A stretch of DNA of 56,329 nucleotides. Source: Planctomycetota bacterium (GTDB taxonomy: Bacteria; Planctomycetota; JACOTG01; JAJDCM01). Shown here piece after piece: positions 25,776 through 34,416 of the stretch. A program made the position numbers and the translations under genes. The notes under the pieces were generated by a model. The model saw nothing but the letters and a program-made list of their open reading frames with translations, was not told the origin of the DNA and ran no database searches. The first letter of the stretch is position 1. Each line of letters opens with the position of its first letter. The stretch spans positions 1-56,329 of the forward strand of contig JAJDCM010000315.1 in assembly GCA_029260825.1 (NCBI GenBank), given 5' to 3'.

Positions 25776-27832
25776 CAGTGGACCCTTGCCACTTCCACAA
25801 GATTGTCATGAAACGCGGCGCCATGGCCCATGTCCGTTTCTCTCGCCTTGGAAAGAAAATTGACGCCGCCCCCTTCCGAGATCCACCATCCGTTGGTGAT
25901 GACCGCACAGCCAACCTTGAGTGATCCATCGATCTCCACCGCAAGAGTCAGTTCGCCCCGGTCATTGAACACGCGGGCCTGATCTCCTGGGTCGATTCCG
26001 CGACTTTCAGCATCCTCCGGATGAAGCATCATGACAGGCTTTGGACTCAACCTCCGAATCATCTCGAGGTTGTTGAACTGAGAGTGAATTCGATTCTTGG
26101 TATTGGGAGTGAGAAGGACGATCGGATACGGGTTCGATCCGGTGTTCTTCCCACCCCTCGATTCCACCGGCTCGGTGTATCGCGCAAGAGGATCCACGTT
26201 CCAGCGCTGGGTCGCTTCCTCGGAGAAAAGCTCGATCTTGCCACTCGGCGTGGAAAAGGAAAGATCCTCAAAGACGACATCCTCGCTCCCCGGTGCGAGG
26301 ATTGGTCCTTGATCCAATCGATCGAGCGAAAGTCCGGAGAATCTGGAAAGCCGCTTTTCCAGATAATCTTCGACTTCGTGATCGGCAGGGCCGGGGAGAA
26401 CCCCCGCATACTCGGATTCGGAAAACCCCAACCGGCGAGCAAGCTCCCAGTAGATGACGGTTTCCGGTTTCACCTCACCCGGTGGATCCAGCAGCTTGCG
26501 CTTGATCTGCACATAGGCGTGCCAGTAGGCGTTGATGACATCGGTTTGTTCAAAGAGAGTCTTGGCGGGAAGGATGAGGTCGGCTTCTCGGGCCGTATCC
26601 GTCATGAACTGATCCACGACAACCCTGAATTCGAGGGAGCGAAAAGCCTCAAGGACCGAATGCGTTTCCGGATTCTGGGTCACCGGGTTTCCCCGCTCCA
26701 CCCAGATCATCCGGAGTGGGGGATCCTGGGCCTTTTGCATATCGTGACCAAGGCATGTGGTAGAGATCGAAACCCGAACCTTCGGGTCAGGTTCCGCCGG
26801 TGGATACAACGAGATCGGGTCCTGCTCGTCAGAAAAGATGTGACTTTGTAAGTTCGCGAAGACCCAACCGGCTCCTCTTCTTCCGATGTTTCCTGTGATT
26901 GCCACGAGGGCCAAGATCGCCCGGATGGATTGTCCGCTGTTGGAGTACCGCTGCATCCCGTAACCACAGTTGATCGTCATGGGCTTGATCGAACCCATCA
27001 TCCGGGCGAGCTCTTCGATGGAAGAGACCGGAACGTCACAAATTCGAGAGACTTCTTCCACGGAGGTGGAAAGGGCAAGTTTGGCAAACCCGGAATAACC
27101 CAGTACGTGCTTCGAAATGAACTCGACATCAATCATCTCGTCCCGGATCAGCAAATGGGAAAGAGCAAGGGCAAGAGCTCCATCCGTCCCGGGCCTGGGC
27201 TGGAGATGAAGGTGTGCTCGCTCGCAAGTTTGAGTGCGTCTTGGGTCAATCGTGACGAGTGTTGCTCCGGCCTGAAGGGCTTGATCCACGAAGACCATCT
27301 GATGAATATTCGTTTCCGCCGCGTTCTTTCCCCACAGCACGATCAATCGAGAACGGGCAAGATCCCAGGGAGCGTTGTGTTTATTCTCACCCAGAGTCAG
27401 GCGTGTGGCCTCAAGGCCCGCCGGCCAGCAAAGGTCGCCGTAGGTGGTGGTACATCCCCCGAAAAGCTTCCAGAAATTCATTCCAACTTCGTTGAGGATA
27501 CCCTTCGTTCCGCTTCCCGAGTAATACAAGATGCTCTTTGGCCCCGATTCCTCGCGGATGCGAAGTAGATTGTCGGTGATCAAAGAAAGAGCGTCATCCC
27601 AGGAGATTTGATGAAACTCCAGGGTCTTGCGGTCCCGCAGGAGCGGGTGAAGAATGCGATCCTTTGCGTGAGCCCGCTCGACATAGCTCAACCCCTTCAA
27701 GCAAACACCCTCGGGGGTGGCCCGGTTTGACGACAAAGGCTCGATGCGGCGGATGCGCCCCCCCTCGACGTGCACCTTCATGGTGCAAGTGCTGTAGCAG
27801 TTTCGCGGGCATGACGTGATGTGTTCGGACAT
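25775..27832 (-). CDS. Molybdopterin-dependent oxidoreductase, DMSO-reductase superfamily
   Basis: 685 residues. An N-terminal 4Fe-4S motif (C8, C12, C16, C44: SCPRNCYSTC ... EGVCLKG) is followed by the molybdopterin domains: ISWDDALSLITDNL, the YGDLCWPAG segment whose C135 is a candidate metal ligand, VLWGKNAAETN, VTIDPRRTQTC, and the C-terminal dinucleotide-binding domain (NRIHSQFNNLEMIRRL, IDPGDQARVFNDRGEL). No twin-arginine signal is present, so the enzyme is probably cytoplasmic. It couples electrons to the fused BC subunit downstream. The substrate (polysulfide, thiosulfate, an S- or N-oxide, or another) cannot be assigned. Confidence 0.9.
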   Translation of the reverse strand: MSEHITSCPRNCYSTCTMKVHVEGGRIRRIEPLSSNRATPEGVCLKGLSYVERAHAKDRILHPLLRDRKTLEFHQISWDDALSLITDNLLRIREESGPKSILYYSGSGTKGILNEVGMNFWKLFGGCTTTYGDLCWPAGLEATRLTLGENKHNAPWDLARSRLIVLWGKNAAETNIHQMVFVDQALQAGATLVTIDPRRTQTCERAHLHLQPRPGTDGALALALSHLLIRDEMIDVEFISKHVLGYSGFAKLALSTSVEEVSRICDVPVSSIEELARMMGSIKPMTINCGYGMQRYSNSGQSIRAILALVAITGNIGRRGAGWVFANLQSHIFSDEQDPISLYPPAEPDPKVRVSISTTCLGHDMQKAQDPPLRMIWVERGNPVTQNPETHSVLEAFRSLEFRVVVDQFMTDTAREADLILPAKTLFEQTDVINAYWHAYVQIKRKLLDPPGEVKPETVIYWELARRLGFSESEYAGVLPGPADHEVEDYLEKRLSRFSGLSLDRLDQGPILAPGSEDVVFEDLSFSTPSGKIELFSEEATQRWNVDPLARYTEPVESRGGKNTGSNPYPIVLLTPNTKNRIHSQFNNLEMIRRLSPKPVMMLHPEDAESRGIDPGDQARVFNDRGELTLAVEIDGSLKVGCAVITNGWWISEGGGVNFLSKARETDMGHGAAFHDNLVEVARVH

Positions 27833-28079
27833 TCGAGGTTCTTCTTGCGAGAGAGGTCGCCCTCGAATCTCACCACATTCTCTCCCTCAATGCAATCCTT
27901 GCTCCCAGGACGGGTTTCGCAAAATAAATCGGCGCTTCACGATTTCGTGTGGGTAACGAACCAATCACGAGGCATCTCGAGACTCGAACACAAGAAAAAT
28001 GGGAATGATCCCTGGAATTGAGTCTTTCACACAACTCTCAACGCCTGCTCCCTACAGCCTCCGGCTCTGAGCATGAGCT
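27833..28079. other. Upstream region of the oxidoreductase operon
   Basis: About 250 bp with no convincing gene. It must carry the minus-strand promoter of the molybdopterin oxidoreductase, but I saw no clear FNR-type box or sigma-70 pair. Confidence 0.3.
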
Positions 28080-28473
28080 GGAGGGAGAGGGAGCAGACCG
28101 CCTTATGACCTTTTCACTCGCACGGATCGCAAAGTTGGAGTTCTCGTGGGGAACGGACAGGGCGGATTCAAGCCTCGTGGTACCGATCAAGACACAAGTG
28201 ACGATCCCTTTCCGGTGGCCATCGGCGACTTCAATGAAGACGGCCATCTCGATTTCGCAACTGCGAGCACCGGATTTTCCTCCATGGGCGGTGGGGTGGT
28301 GGTCTGGTTTGGAACCGGGCTCGGGACATTCATCAACCGTTTGGATCTTTCCGCCGGCGTCCGGCCGGGAGCCATCACCGCGGCCGATGTCAACGAAGAC
28401 GATCATCCTGGACCCGAACGCCGCAAACGGACTGGCTACCATGACAAATGGCGTTACGGTTCGATCTCTTTGA
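28080..28473 (+). pseudogene. FG-GAP/VCBS-repeat protein remnant, frameshifted
   Basis: One frame encodes two FG-GAP units: GVLVGNGQGGF ... VAIGDFNEDGHLDFATAS, then VVVWFGTGLGTF ... GAITAADVNEDDHP. The expected continuation of the second unit (DPNAANGLATMTNGVTVRSL, then TGA) is found in another frame, so a frameshift lies near 28400-28410. No signal peptide or further repeats precede it, and its start is not definable. Its 3' end overlaps the last 20 nt of the convergent permease gene. It looks like the eroded end of a secreted propeller or integrin-like protein. A sequencing error could explain the frameshift but not the missing 5' part. Confidence 0.65.
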
Positions 28474-29986
28474 AGATGGCGGTGGATTCGTCCCATTGAA
28501 GCCGGCCGTGATTTTTCCGGACCCAATCCCGATACAATTTGACAGACGCGTCATTCTCATCGGGATCGATGGTTGCCTGAAAGGGAAATCGGACCTCGGT
28601 GTGGGCTGAAAAATGCTCGTGAGCTTCTCGTCGAACCAGAACAACTTCGCCCTGGTCCATCAGATCCACGAGAATGCTGAGGCCCTTGGCGCTTCCAATT
28701 TCCAGCAAGGCCTCACCGATCTCGACCCGGATAAACTCGTCTTCCTCGTGCTCGACCGCGGAGGTAAGAGCGGAGACAGTCTCCGGAGAATTCACCATTC
28801 GCAAGCAACGAACAGCAGCCTCCCGTACCTCATCGTATTCATCCAAAAGTAGCTCGTGAATCGAAGCGATCGCCTCTCGATCCTCATAGATAGAAACCAA
28901 TTCCAACATTTCCACTCGCACTTCGGGCTCCGGATCGTGAAGCAGAGTTCTCTTCAGGGAAGAGAGATCCCGCCAGGAATCAGGAAGCTCTCTCAACGAA
29001 CGCACTGCAAGCAGACGTTCGTTCTTGGCCGGGCATCTCAGCATTTCAAAGACACTCTCGTCCTCTTGATTTCTGAAGAGGAAAGTCATGAACACGAAGC
29101 CAACGACCCCGACCAAACCGATCGCCACCCGGGTTGCACGGCGGATTCGATCCGGTCCGATCAGCAGATAACGAACCAGCGCCGCAACCACGAGGAGAGC
29201 ACCAAAGGTCAAAACAATGGTTGGCCCCGACGGAAGGTCCTGGTCATAGGAGATCACGACTCCGACGAAACTGGCAAATGTCCCTACCGTCCATCCCAGA
29301 AGTAGCCGGGGGAGGACCCTCTTGGCAAATAGCATGGCCACGACCGCGGGAATTACCAGGAAGGAGAACACCAGGAGAACTCCCGCAATCGCCACCGAGC
29401 TCGTCACGACGAAGCCAAACGAAATGTAAAAGAGGAAGTCCCAGAGCCGGACACGGCCCCCCTCACGTCGCAGAGCTTCCGGATCTTTTGAAAGAGCAAG
29501 AAACCGCCGGCGAAAGATCCAATGAAAGGCTCCGATCACAGCATACAGGATTCCCGTGCCAGCAATCGTCTCTCCTCGCACCCAGAGGATGCTTCCCGCG
29601 AGGAGATTCCGCATCTCTTCGGCACCATGGGGAAGATGGGAGCTCCCGAGAATTGTTGCCGCAAGGGCCACCGCGTAGGTGATTCCGATGATCGCCTCGT
29701 GAGGAATCTTCTCATGCCGCATTCGAGTGATCGAAAAAACCGCCGCACCCACGAAGGCAAACAGGAGAGAGTACCCCTTGATCGCCCACGGATCTTCATG
29801 CAAGTGATATCCGAGAAGGATCCCGTACACGGCTCCAAAAGCCGCGATCTGGGCAAGAGCCAGGTCTACAAAAATGACCTTTCGCTCGATGACATGGATC
29901 CCGAGATAAACATGGATACCGGCGAGGAGCAGGCACGCGAGGAACGGATAACCCATCGATTGAAGGAGAGCTTCCATCCTATTCAA
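28454..29986 (-). CDS. Metal ABC transporter permease (ZnuB/MntB-like) fused to HEAT repeats
   Basis: 510 residues. Residues 1-300 form an ABC-3 family permease with about nine helices (YPFLACLLLAGIHVYLGIHVIERKVIFVDLALAQIAAFGAVYG, then SVAIAGVLLVFSFLVIPAVVAMLFA). Residues about 310-460 are not found in ordinary ZnuB: they are HEAT-like repeats (LRDLSSLKRTL-type units such as HDPEPEVRVEMLELVSIYEDREAI and DEYDEVREAAVRCLRMVNSPE), presumably cytoplasmic. The start overlaps the binding-protein stop by 8 nt. It should form the membrane path for zinc or manganese, but no ATPase gene lies in this operon. Confidence 0.9.
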   Translation of the reverse strand: MNRMEALLQSMGYPFLACLLLAGIHVYLGIHVIERKVIFVDLALAQIAAFGAVYGILLGYHLHEDPWAIKGYSLLFAFVGAAVFSITRMRHEKIPHEAIIGITYAVALAATILGSSHLPHGAEEMRNLLAGSILWVRGETIAGTGILYAVIGAFHWIFRRRFLALSKDPEALRREGGRVRLWDFLFYISFGFVVTSSVAIAGVLLVFSFLVIPAVVAMLFAKRVLPRLLLGWTVGTFASFVGVVISYDQDLPSGPTIVLTFGALLVVAALVRYLLIGPDRIRRATRVAIGLVGVVGFVFMTFLFRNQEDESVFEMLRCPAKNERLLAVRSLRELPDSWRDLSSLKRTLLHDPEPEVRVEMLELVSIYEDREAIASIHELLLDEYDEVREAAVRCLRMVNSPETVSALTSAVEHEEDEFIRVEIGEALLEIGSAKGLSILVDLMDQGEVVLVRREAHEHFSAHTEVRFPFQATIDPDENDASVKLYRDWVRKNHGRLQWDESTAIFKEIEP

Positions 29987-31013
29987 CCGACTCCTTGAGA
30001 AGATGAAGAATCGATTCCAAGAACATGAAGTAATCCTGCCCCTCCAGGGGGACCAGCGAGGCCGTGATCACTTCAGCCCCGACTTCTCTCGCGACCGCAT
30101 CGGCGACTTTTCTGTCGTAATAGGTCGCCATGAGGATGGTCTTTATCCCCGAATCCTTCATGGTTTGAATGACTCGGTCCCGGTGTCTGGCAGAAGGGGG
30201 AATACCGGGTTTCTCCTCCAAGGTGAGTGCAATCTCGAATCCGAATCGAGCGGCAAGGTAGTCCCATGTCTTGTGGTAGGTCACGATCTTCTTACCACGC
30301 AGCGGAAGGAAAAGAGCTAACCAGCCGCCAAGATCCTGGATCAGTTCCTTGCGCTCAAGATACGGAAAAAGCTTCTCCTGGCGGGCAAGCCGGTTCAGCT
30401 TCCGGCTTCCGAGGGCTTTGATCAGTTTCTCGCCGTAGAGTGCGGTGTCGAGCTTGTCCAGAAGGGCGTTTAACTTCTCTTCGTTCCTCTTCACCTCCTT
30501 CGGATTCACTCGATCAAGGCCGTCCTTGATGTTCTCCGCCATCTTCCGCACTCGAACCGGGTCCAACCAGATATGAGGGTTTCCGTAAGGATGAATATCC
30601 CCCGCAGCTCGGCTCAAGACCTCGGGCTTTTGAACCGTGGGGACTCCTTTCGAAGAAATAACGCGCCCCGACTGGCCCAGCAGGATTCCGGGATTGCCCG
30701 CACCATCGATGACCTTCTGCGCCCACAACTCCAGCTGGAGGCCGACTTCAACGAACAGATCCGCCTCCCGGGATCGCTTCATCAGCGTCGGACGAGGCTG
30801 GACGAAATGAGGATCCTGACTCGGATCAGCCAAAGTCACCACGTGAACGGAGTCACCTCCAACAGATTGGACCAGGTCCGACAAAACGGTCAAAGTCGTA
30901 ACAACTTCAATCTTTTCCTCCGCTCTTGACGGAGTAACCAGGAGAGAAGACAAACTCACAGCTAACAACCCGCCCCACACAAGAGCCAGGTGGTTCAATG
31001 CAATTCGCGACAT
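29979..31013 (-). CDS. Metal ABC transporter substrate-binding protein (ZnuA/TroA-like)
   Basis: 344 residues with a signal peptide (LVWGGLLAVSLSSLLVTPSRA). The cluster A-1 pattern is present: IEVVTTLTVLSDLVQSVGGDSV, then DPSQDPHFVQPRPTL with a metal-ligand His, GNPHIWLDPVRV with a second His, the domain linker helix, and KIVTYHKTWDYLAARFGF with a third. A fourth ligand is probably acidic, near ATYYDRK. The long His-rich loop of ZnuA is absent, so zinc versus manganese cannot be decided. AAGGA lies 7 nt before the ATG, 12 nt after the porin stop, so the genes are one operon. Confidence 0.92.
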   Translation of the reverse strand: MSRIALNHLALVWGGLLAVSLSSLLVTPSRAEEKIEVVTTLTVLSDLVQSVGGDSVHVVTLADPSQDPHFVQPRPTLMKRSREADLFVEVGLQLELWAQKVIDGAGNPGILLGQSGRVISSKGVPTVQKPEVLSRAAGDIHPYGNPHIWLDPVRVRKMAENIKDGLDRVNPKEVKRNEEKLNALLDKLDTALYGEKLIKALGSRKLNRLARQEKLFPYLERKELIQDLGGWLALFLPLRGKKIVTYHKTWDYLAARFGFEIALTLEEKPGIPPSARHRDRVIQTMKDSGIKTILMATYYDRKVADAVAREVGAEVITASLVPLEGQDYFMFLESILHLLKESVE

Positions 31014-31025
31014 GACCCATCCTTT

Positions 31026-32306
31026 CTAAAGATTGGCCCAGTAGGGATGAACCGGGTGGGACCCAAAAACAAAGTTAGCCTCAACGAAAAAACTATCAAG
31101 GTTATCGAGCGCCTTGATATCTCCGATTCCTCTCTCGTAACCAACACGCAGGCGTAAGAACTCCGTCGTGTAGTGGCTGAGATAAATCGCATAGTTCTGT
31201 TGCTCGATCTGGTCATCAAGGAGAGTCTCGGTATAGTCGGCTCGCCCTCCAAGATAGAGATTACTGTTCAGCTGGACTTGAGCCCAGACGAATCCACCGA
31301 ACGGATGGCTGCGGGGCGACCCTCCTGCCTGATCAATACTGGCGTAGTAAAGCTCTCCGCCAAAAAGATGAGACCGACCGGAGCCGCCACCCTGAGGCCT
31401 CCATTGATAGTTGAAATCCAGCCCCCAAAGCCGAGTATCAAGGCTTCCTTCTTGATCGTACTTTCCCTGATAAGTAGACGCTCCAATCTCGAGGGTCTGC
31501 TCGGAGGAAAGATCAAAGAACCATCCAAGACGTCCCACAAAAGCGAGATCATTGGATCGATTCTGGTCGGCTACCGGGAGACCTCCGCCGTTCACGACCT
31601 GAAGCGTGAACTTCAAGGAGTTGTCATCACCGGGTGTCGGGAGAAACATATCTCCCGACACACCCTCCCGGACGAAACCTTCCTCACCAAGGAAGGTTTG
31701 AAGAGAAGGGGGGCGGGTGGTCCAGGGAAGGTCATGAGTGTGCAGACGATTCACCCGGCCAAAGACCGATCGAAACCTCCCGGCAGTCACCGTCAAACCG
31801 AGGGGTGTTTTCTCCAGGCCGGGAATCTTCTTGAGGACCAGATAACCTTCTTCAACGACAGTTTCGAACTCACCTGGTGCTTCGGATTCGATTGCAACGG
31901 TCACCACCCCGTCCGCGAACGGACTGATCGCGGCACGAAAGTCGAGCTCGGTTTCACGAAGAAGAAAGCGATCGTCAATCCGATCTCCTTCTTCATTGAA
32001 AACTTTCTTGTCATCAAGCCGCCCGATGAAGTTCCCGAAGATCGTGATGGAAGGATTCAGTGCAGAGAACGACTCGGTAACCTGGTCCCAGGTGGAAGGG
32101 GTGGACGATTCCAGCCCATCGACCTCCTCTTGAAGCTCATCGATTTGAGCCTGAAGCTCGTCGATCTCCTCACCATGATCTTCCTGAAGTACCTTCAACC
32201 TTTGCTCAAGTTCATCAAGTCGATCCTGAGCATGGACGGAAGAAGTTCCGTGGAGACAAAAGAAAAAAACCAGAACAATGAAACGGCGGAAAAATGCATT
32301 GACCAT
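31026..32306 (-). CDS. Outer-membrane beta-barrel (porin-like) with N-terminal coiled coil
   Basis: 426 residues. A signal peptide (FIVLVFFFCLHGTSSVHA) is followed by a heptad coiled coil (LDELEQRLKVLQEDHGEEIDELQAQIDELQEEVDGL) like that of planctomycete-type or OprO/OprP-type porins. The rest alternates short amphipathic strands with aromatic ends (LGLTVTAGRFRSVFGRVN, FVGRLGWFFDLSSEQTLEIGASTYQGKY) and ends FVEANFVFGSHPVHPYWANL. It probably lets metal through the outer membrane for the binding protein encoded 12 nt downstream. The operon context is the main evidence for its cargo. Confidence 0.85.
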   Translation of the reverse strand: MVNAFFRRFIVLVFFFCLHGTSSVHAQDRLDELEQRLKVLQEDHGEEIDELQAQIDELQEEVDGLESSTPSTWDQVTESFSALNPSITIFGNFIGRLDDKKVFNEEGDRIDDRFLLRETELDFRAAISPFADGVVTVAIESEAPGEFETVVEEGYLVLKKIPGLEKTPLGLTVTAGRFRSVFGRVNRLHTHDLPWTTRPPSLQTFLGEEGFVREGVSGDMFLPTPGDDNSLKFTLQVVNGGGLPVADQNRSNDLAFVGRLGWFFDLSSEQTLEIGASTYQGKYDQEGSLDTRLWGLDFNYQWRPQGGGSGRSHLFGGELYYASIDQAGGSPRSHPFGGFVWAQVQLNSNLYLGGRADYTETLLDDQIEQQNYAIYLSHYTTEFLRLRVGYERGIGDIKALDNLDSFFVEANFVFGSHPVHPYWANL

Positions 32307-32412
32307 TCTCTCTCATCAATCAAAATACACGGCGCGCAGGACCAACCGATTGGAGGTCAATCCTGGAGCATCCGCGCTGAACTGAAGAGCCACGGAGGGC
32401 TCCTTTCCCAAC

Positions 32413-32835
32413 TCAAGCCATGGAAATGGTTGAAGTGGGAGGCGCTCGAGGAGGATGGAGATGGCCGCACTCACAAAAAACCGTAAGCGTCGGCTCACCA
32501 GAGAGTCCGAAATAGGGGTGAAGGGCAGCCCATGAGAGCCCGGGCCAGGTCAGAAGAACAGGCTTCGCATCTTTCTGACAAACCGGGCAGGGACAGGTGT
32601 CGTGGGCATCATGAGTTGGCTCATGATGATGGCAGGGGTCTTTGCAGGCTTCACAAGCACCGTACATGATCGGATCGGCCTTGTGACCATTTTCCACCTC
32701 GGAGTGGAATTCGATCCCGAAATCTTCAGGGTGGGCAAGGAAGGAAGAGAAGTGGATGGCGAAATAGGCGATCAAGACCAAGGTCGTCCTGACCCTTCTC
32801 AAATCGACTTCACGGCAATTTTTGGCACCCACCAT
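32413..32835 (-). CDS. Small Cys/His-rich membrane-anchored protein, possible metal binding
   Basis: 140 residues. One N-terminal hydrophobic helix (TTLVLIAYFAIHFSSFLA) is followed by a segment dense in potential ligands: CEACKDPCHHHEPTHDAHDTCPCPVCQ, then a hydrophobic stretch and CECGHLHPPRAPP. The layout recalls DUF2946-type small proteins found with metal uptake genes, but I cannot confirm that family. It is the first gene of the minus-strand metal operon, 106 nt before the porin. The start has only a weak ribosome-binding site. A role in metal capture or sensing in the periplasm is inferred. Confidence 0.65.
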   Translation of the reverse strand: MVGAKNCREVDLRRVRTTLVLIAYFAIHFSSFLAHPEDFGIEFHSEVENGHKADPIMYGACEACKDPCHHHEPTHDAHDTCPCPVCQKDAKPVLLTWPGLSWAALHPYFGLSGEPTLTVFCECGHLHPPRAPPTSTISMA

Positions 32836-33427
32836 GACCCCAGACTAAATCAGAGGACGACCGGGATCAAGCTGGAAAGCTGGGTAGGCTGGTAATCGCC
32901 CAGTAAGGAGGGAAGGAAAAGAGAAAAAAGAAGAGAGAACCGGGGTCATCCAGCTCGATTCTTGTGTCAGAGCGATGAAACGCTTTTTAAGGCTTCTCAT
33001 CGGGATCCCTGAACTCAATCCCATTGCTGGCTTCGATATCCCCGCCGGAAAGCTGAATTGCGACGAAACAACTTCCCGACAATTGAAGTTTACTCCAATC
33101 GAGTCGTAGGAGACCCCGGTTCGCCTCGAAAGATCAACAGTCGTGGCTCGGCCCGCTGACGACACCCACCCAAAATCTTGTTCGAGTCGCTCCATCCTGT
33201 CTTCTTTGCTCCGTCATTCATCCTCAATCATTTCGAGGCAGAAAACAGACGCCCTGGACAAACAGATGGGCCCTCAAACATTGGCTCTGGGTCTCAACAA
33301 TCAAGACCCGTTCACCCCCGGAATTCGTCAGCTCTTATACCGCCCTACGAAATCCAAGTCAAAAGGTTTCCCACCCGGGAACCCGCATTTTTTCTGACAT
33401 TTTTCGCGATGAGAGAGGAGCAGAAGA
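32836..33427. other. Intergenic region upstream of the metal operon, 592 bp
   Basis: It lies between the mtnP stop and the start of the metal operon, so it should contain that operon's promoter and operator. A candidate operator is the inverted repeat AACTTC-N9-GAAGTT at 33070-33090. A purine-rich tract runs through 32906-32940. The open frames here lack family features, and no cobalamin-type riboswitch box or tRNA was seen. Confidence 0.35.
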
Positions 33428-34288
33428 CTAGAGATACTTGCCTAGAAGTAACTCAACTCGCTCCCGAACTTCAGGGGTAATGGCCTCTTTCGGAGTGAGG
33501 AGAGTGTTCTTCATCGACGCGTGGCAGCTGCATCCTGTTTCTTCAGGAATGTTCTGCACATAGGCCCCGATAATACTTCGAGCCTTCGCCCCGTTCTCCG
33601 CCATCACTTTCAGCACTTCTTCCACCTGAACATCTTCTTCCGATTCGTGCCAGCAGTCATAGTCGGTGGCAAGGGCCATGGTGGAAAAACACATCTCGGC
33701 CTCTCGAGCAAGCTTTGCTTCGGTGAGGTTCGTCATGCCGATGACATCGACTCCCCAGCTGCGATAGATCCGGGACTCGGCTCGCGTCGAGAACTGAGGA
33801 CCTTCCATGCAAATGTAGGTGCCTCCGTACTGAGTATCGATGTCGAGACCGGTTGCCACCTCATGAAGAGATTTCGCAAGAGACTGGCAGACGGGATCGG
33901 CAAAATAAGCGTGAGCAACCACGCCGTCTCCAAAGAACGTGCACTCCCTGTTCTTTGTTCGATCAAAGAACTGTTCCACGAAGACGATCTTGCCAGGAGC
34001 AATATCTTCTCGCATGCTTCCCACGGCACTCACCGAAATCATTCGTGAGACCCCAAGCTTCTTCATGCCCCACACATTCGCCCGGTAGTTGATCTCGTGA
34101 GGAAGAATGCGATGACCTTTTCCATGGCGAGGAAGAAACACCATGTCGACTCCGTGCAAGGTCCCCAGCAAATATTCTCCGGAGGGCTCACCATACGGAG
34201 TCGTCAACGCCTCCGTTCGAACGTTGGAGAGACCCTCCATATCGTAGAGACCGGTCCCACCGATGACACCAACGCAAGCATTTGACAT
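33428..34288 (-). CDS. mtnP: S-methyl-5'-thioadenosine phosphorylase
   Basis: 286 residues from the ATG at 34288, with GGAG 7 nt upstream; a TTG at 34294 is the alternative. The PNP/MTAP family 2 signatures are clear: VGVIGGTGLYDMEGL, FLPRHGKGHRILPHEINYRANVWGMKKLGV, AVGSMREDIAPGKIVFVEQFFDRT, YICMEGPQFSTRAESRIYRSWGVDVIGMT, and the late TDYDCWH with the substrate-site Asp. It cleaves methylthioadenosine, a by-product of polyamine synthesis, to adenine and methylthioribose-1-phosphate. A C-terminal CSCH resembles the CXC motif found in some thermophilic MTAPs. It stands alone among metal-transport genes. Confidence 0.95.
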   Translation of the reverse strand: MSNACVGVIGGTGLYDMEGLSNVRTEALTTPYGEPSGEYLLGTLHGVDMVFLPRHGKGHRILPHEINYRANVWGMKKLGVSRMISVSAVGSMREDIAPGKIVFVEQFFDRTKNRECTFFGDGVVAHAYFADPVCQSLAKSLHEVATGLDIDTQYGGTYICMEGPQFSTRAESRIYRSWGVDVIGMTNLTEAKLAREAEMCFSTMALATDYDCWHESEEDVQVEEVLKVMAENGAKARSIIGAYVQNIPEETGCSCHASMKNTLLTPKEAITPEVRERVELLLGKYL

Positions 34289-34341
34289 GACCAAACTCCA
34301 ATGGCTCTAGCCCGCAAGAATCATGCTGGCTAGCCCGAATG

Positions 34342-34363
34342 TCTCACCCATTGCGAGGTGAGA
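34342..34363. other. Inverted repeat between mtnP and the NRAMP-like gene
   Basis: TCTCACC (34342-34348) pairs with GGTGAGA (34357-34363) over an 8-nt loop, in the 128-nt gap. It could be a terminator of the upstream operon (no T tract) or an operator for mtnP. Confidence 0.3.
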
Positions 34364-34416
34364 AGGGGAGGACGACGAGACGATTTTTTCACCAGGAGGC
34401 AGTCATAACCCCGGGT

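Noticed and set aside
28018-28140. An open frame upstream of the FG-GAP remnant as its N terminus
   Set aside because: It lies in another frame and its translation lacks a signal peptide or FG-GAP pattern.
31173-32486. A 437-codon plus-strand frame across the porin gene
   Set aside because: Shadow of the outer-membrane barrel gene, which has a signal peptide, coiled coil and operon fit.
32845-33195. A 116-codon minus-strand frame in the gap before the metal operon
   Set aside because: No hydrophobic, catalytic or repeat pattern, and it runs through the presumed promoter region of the operon.
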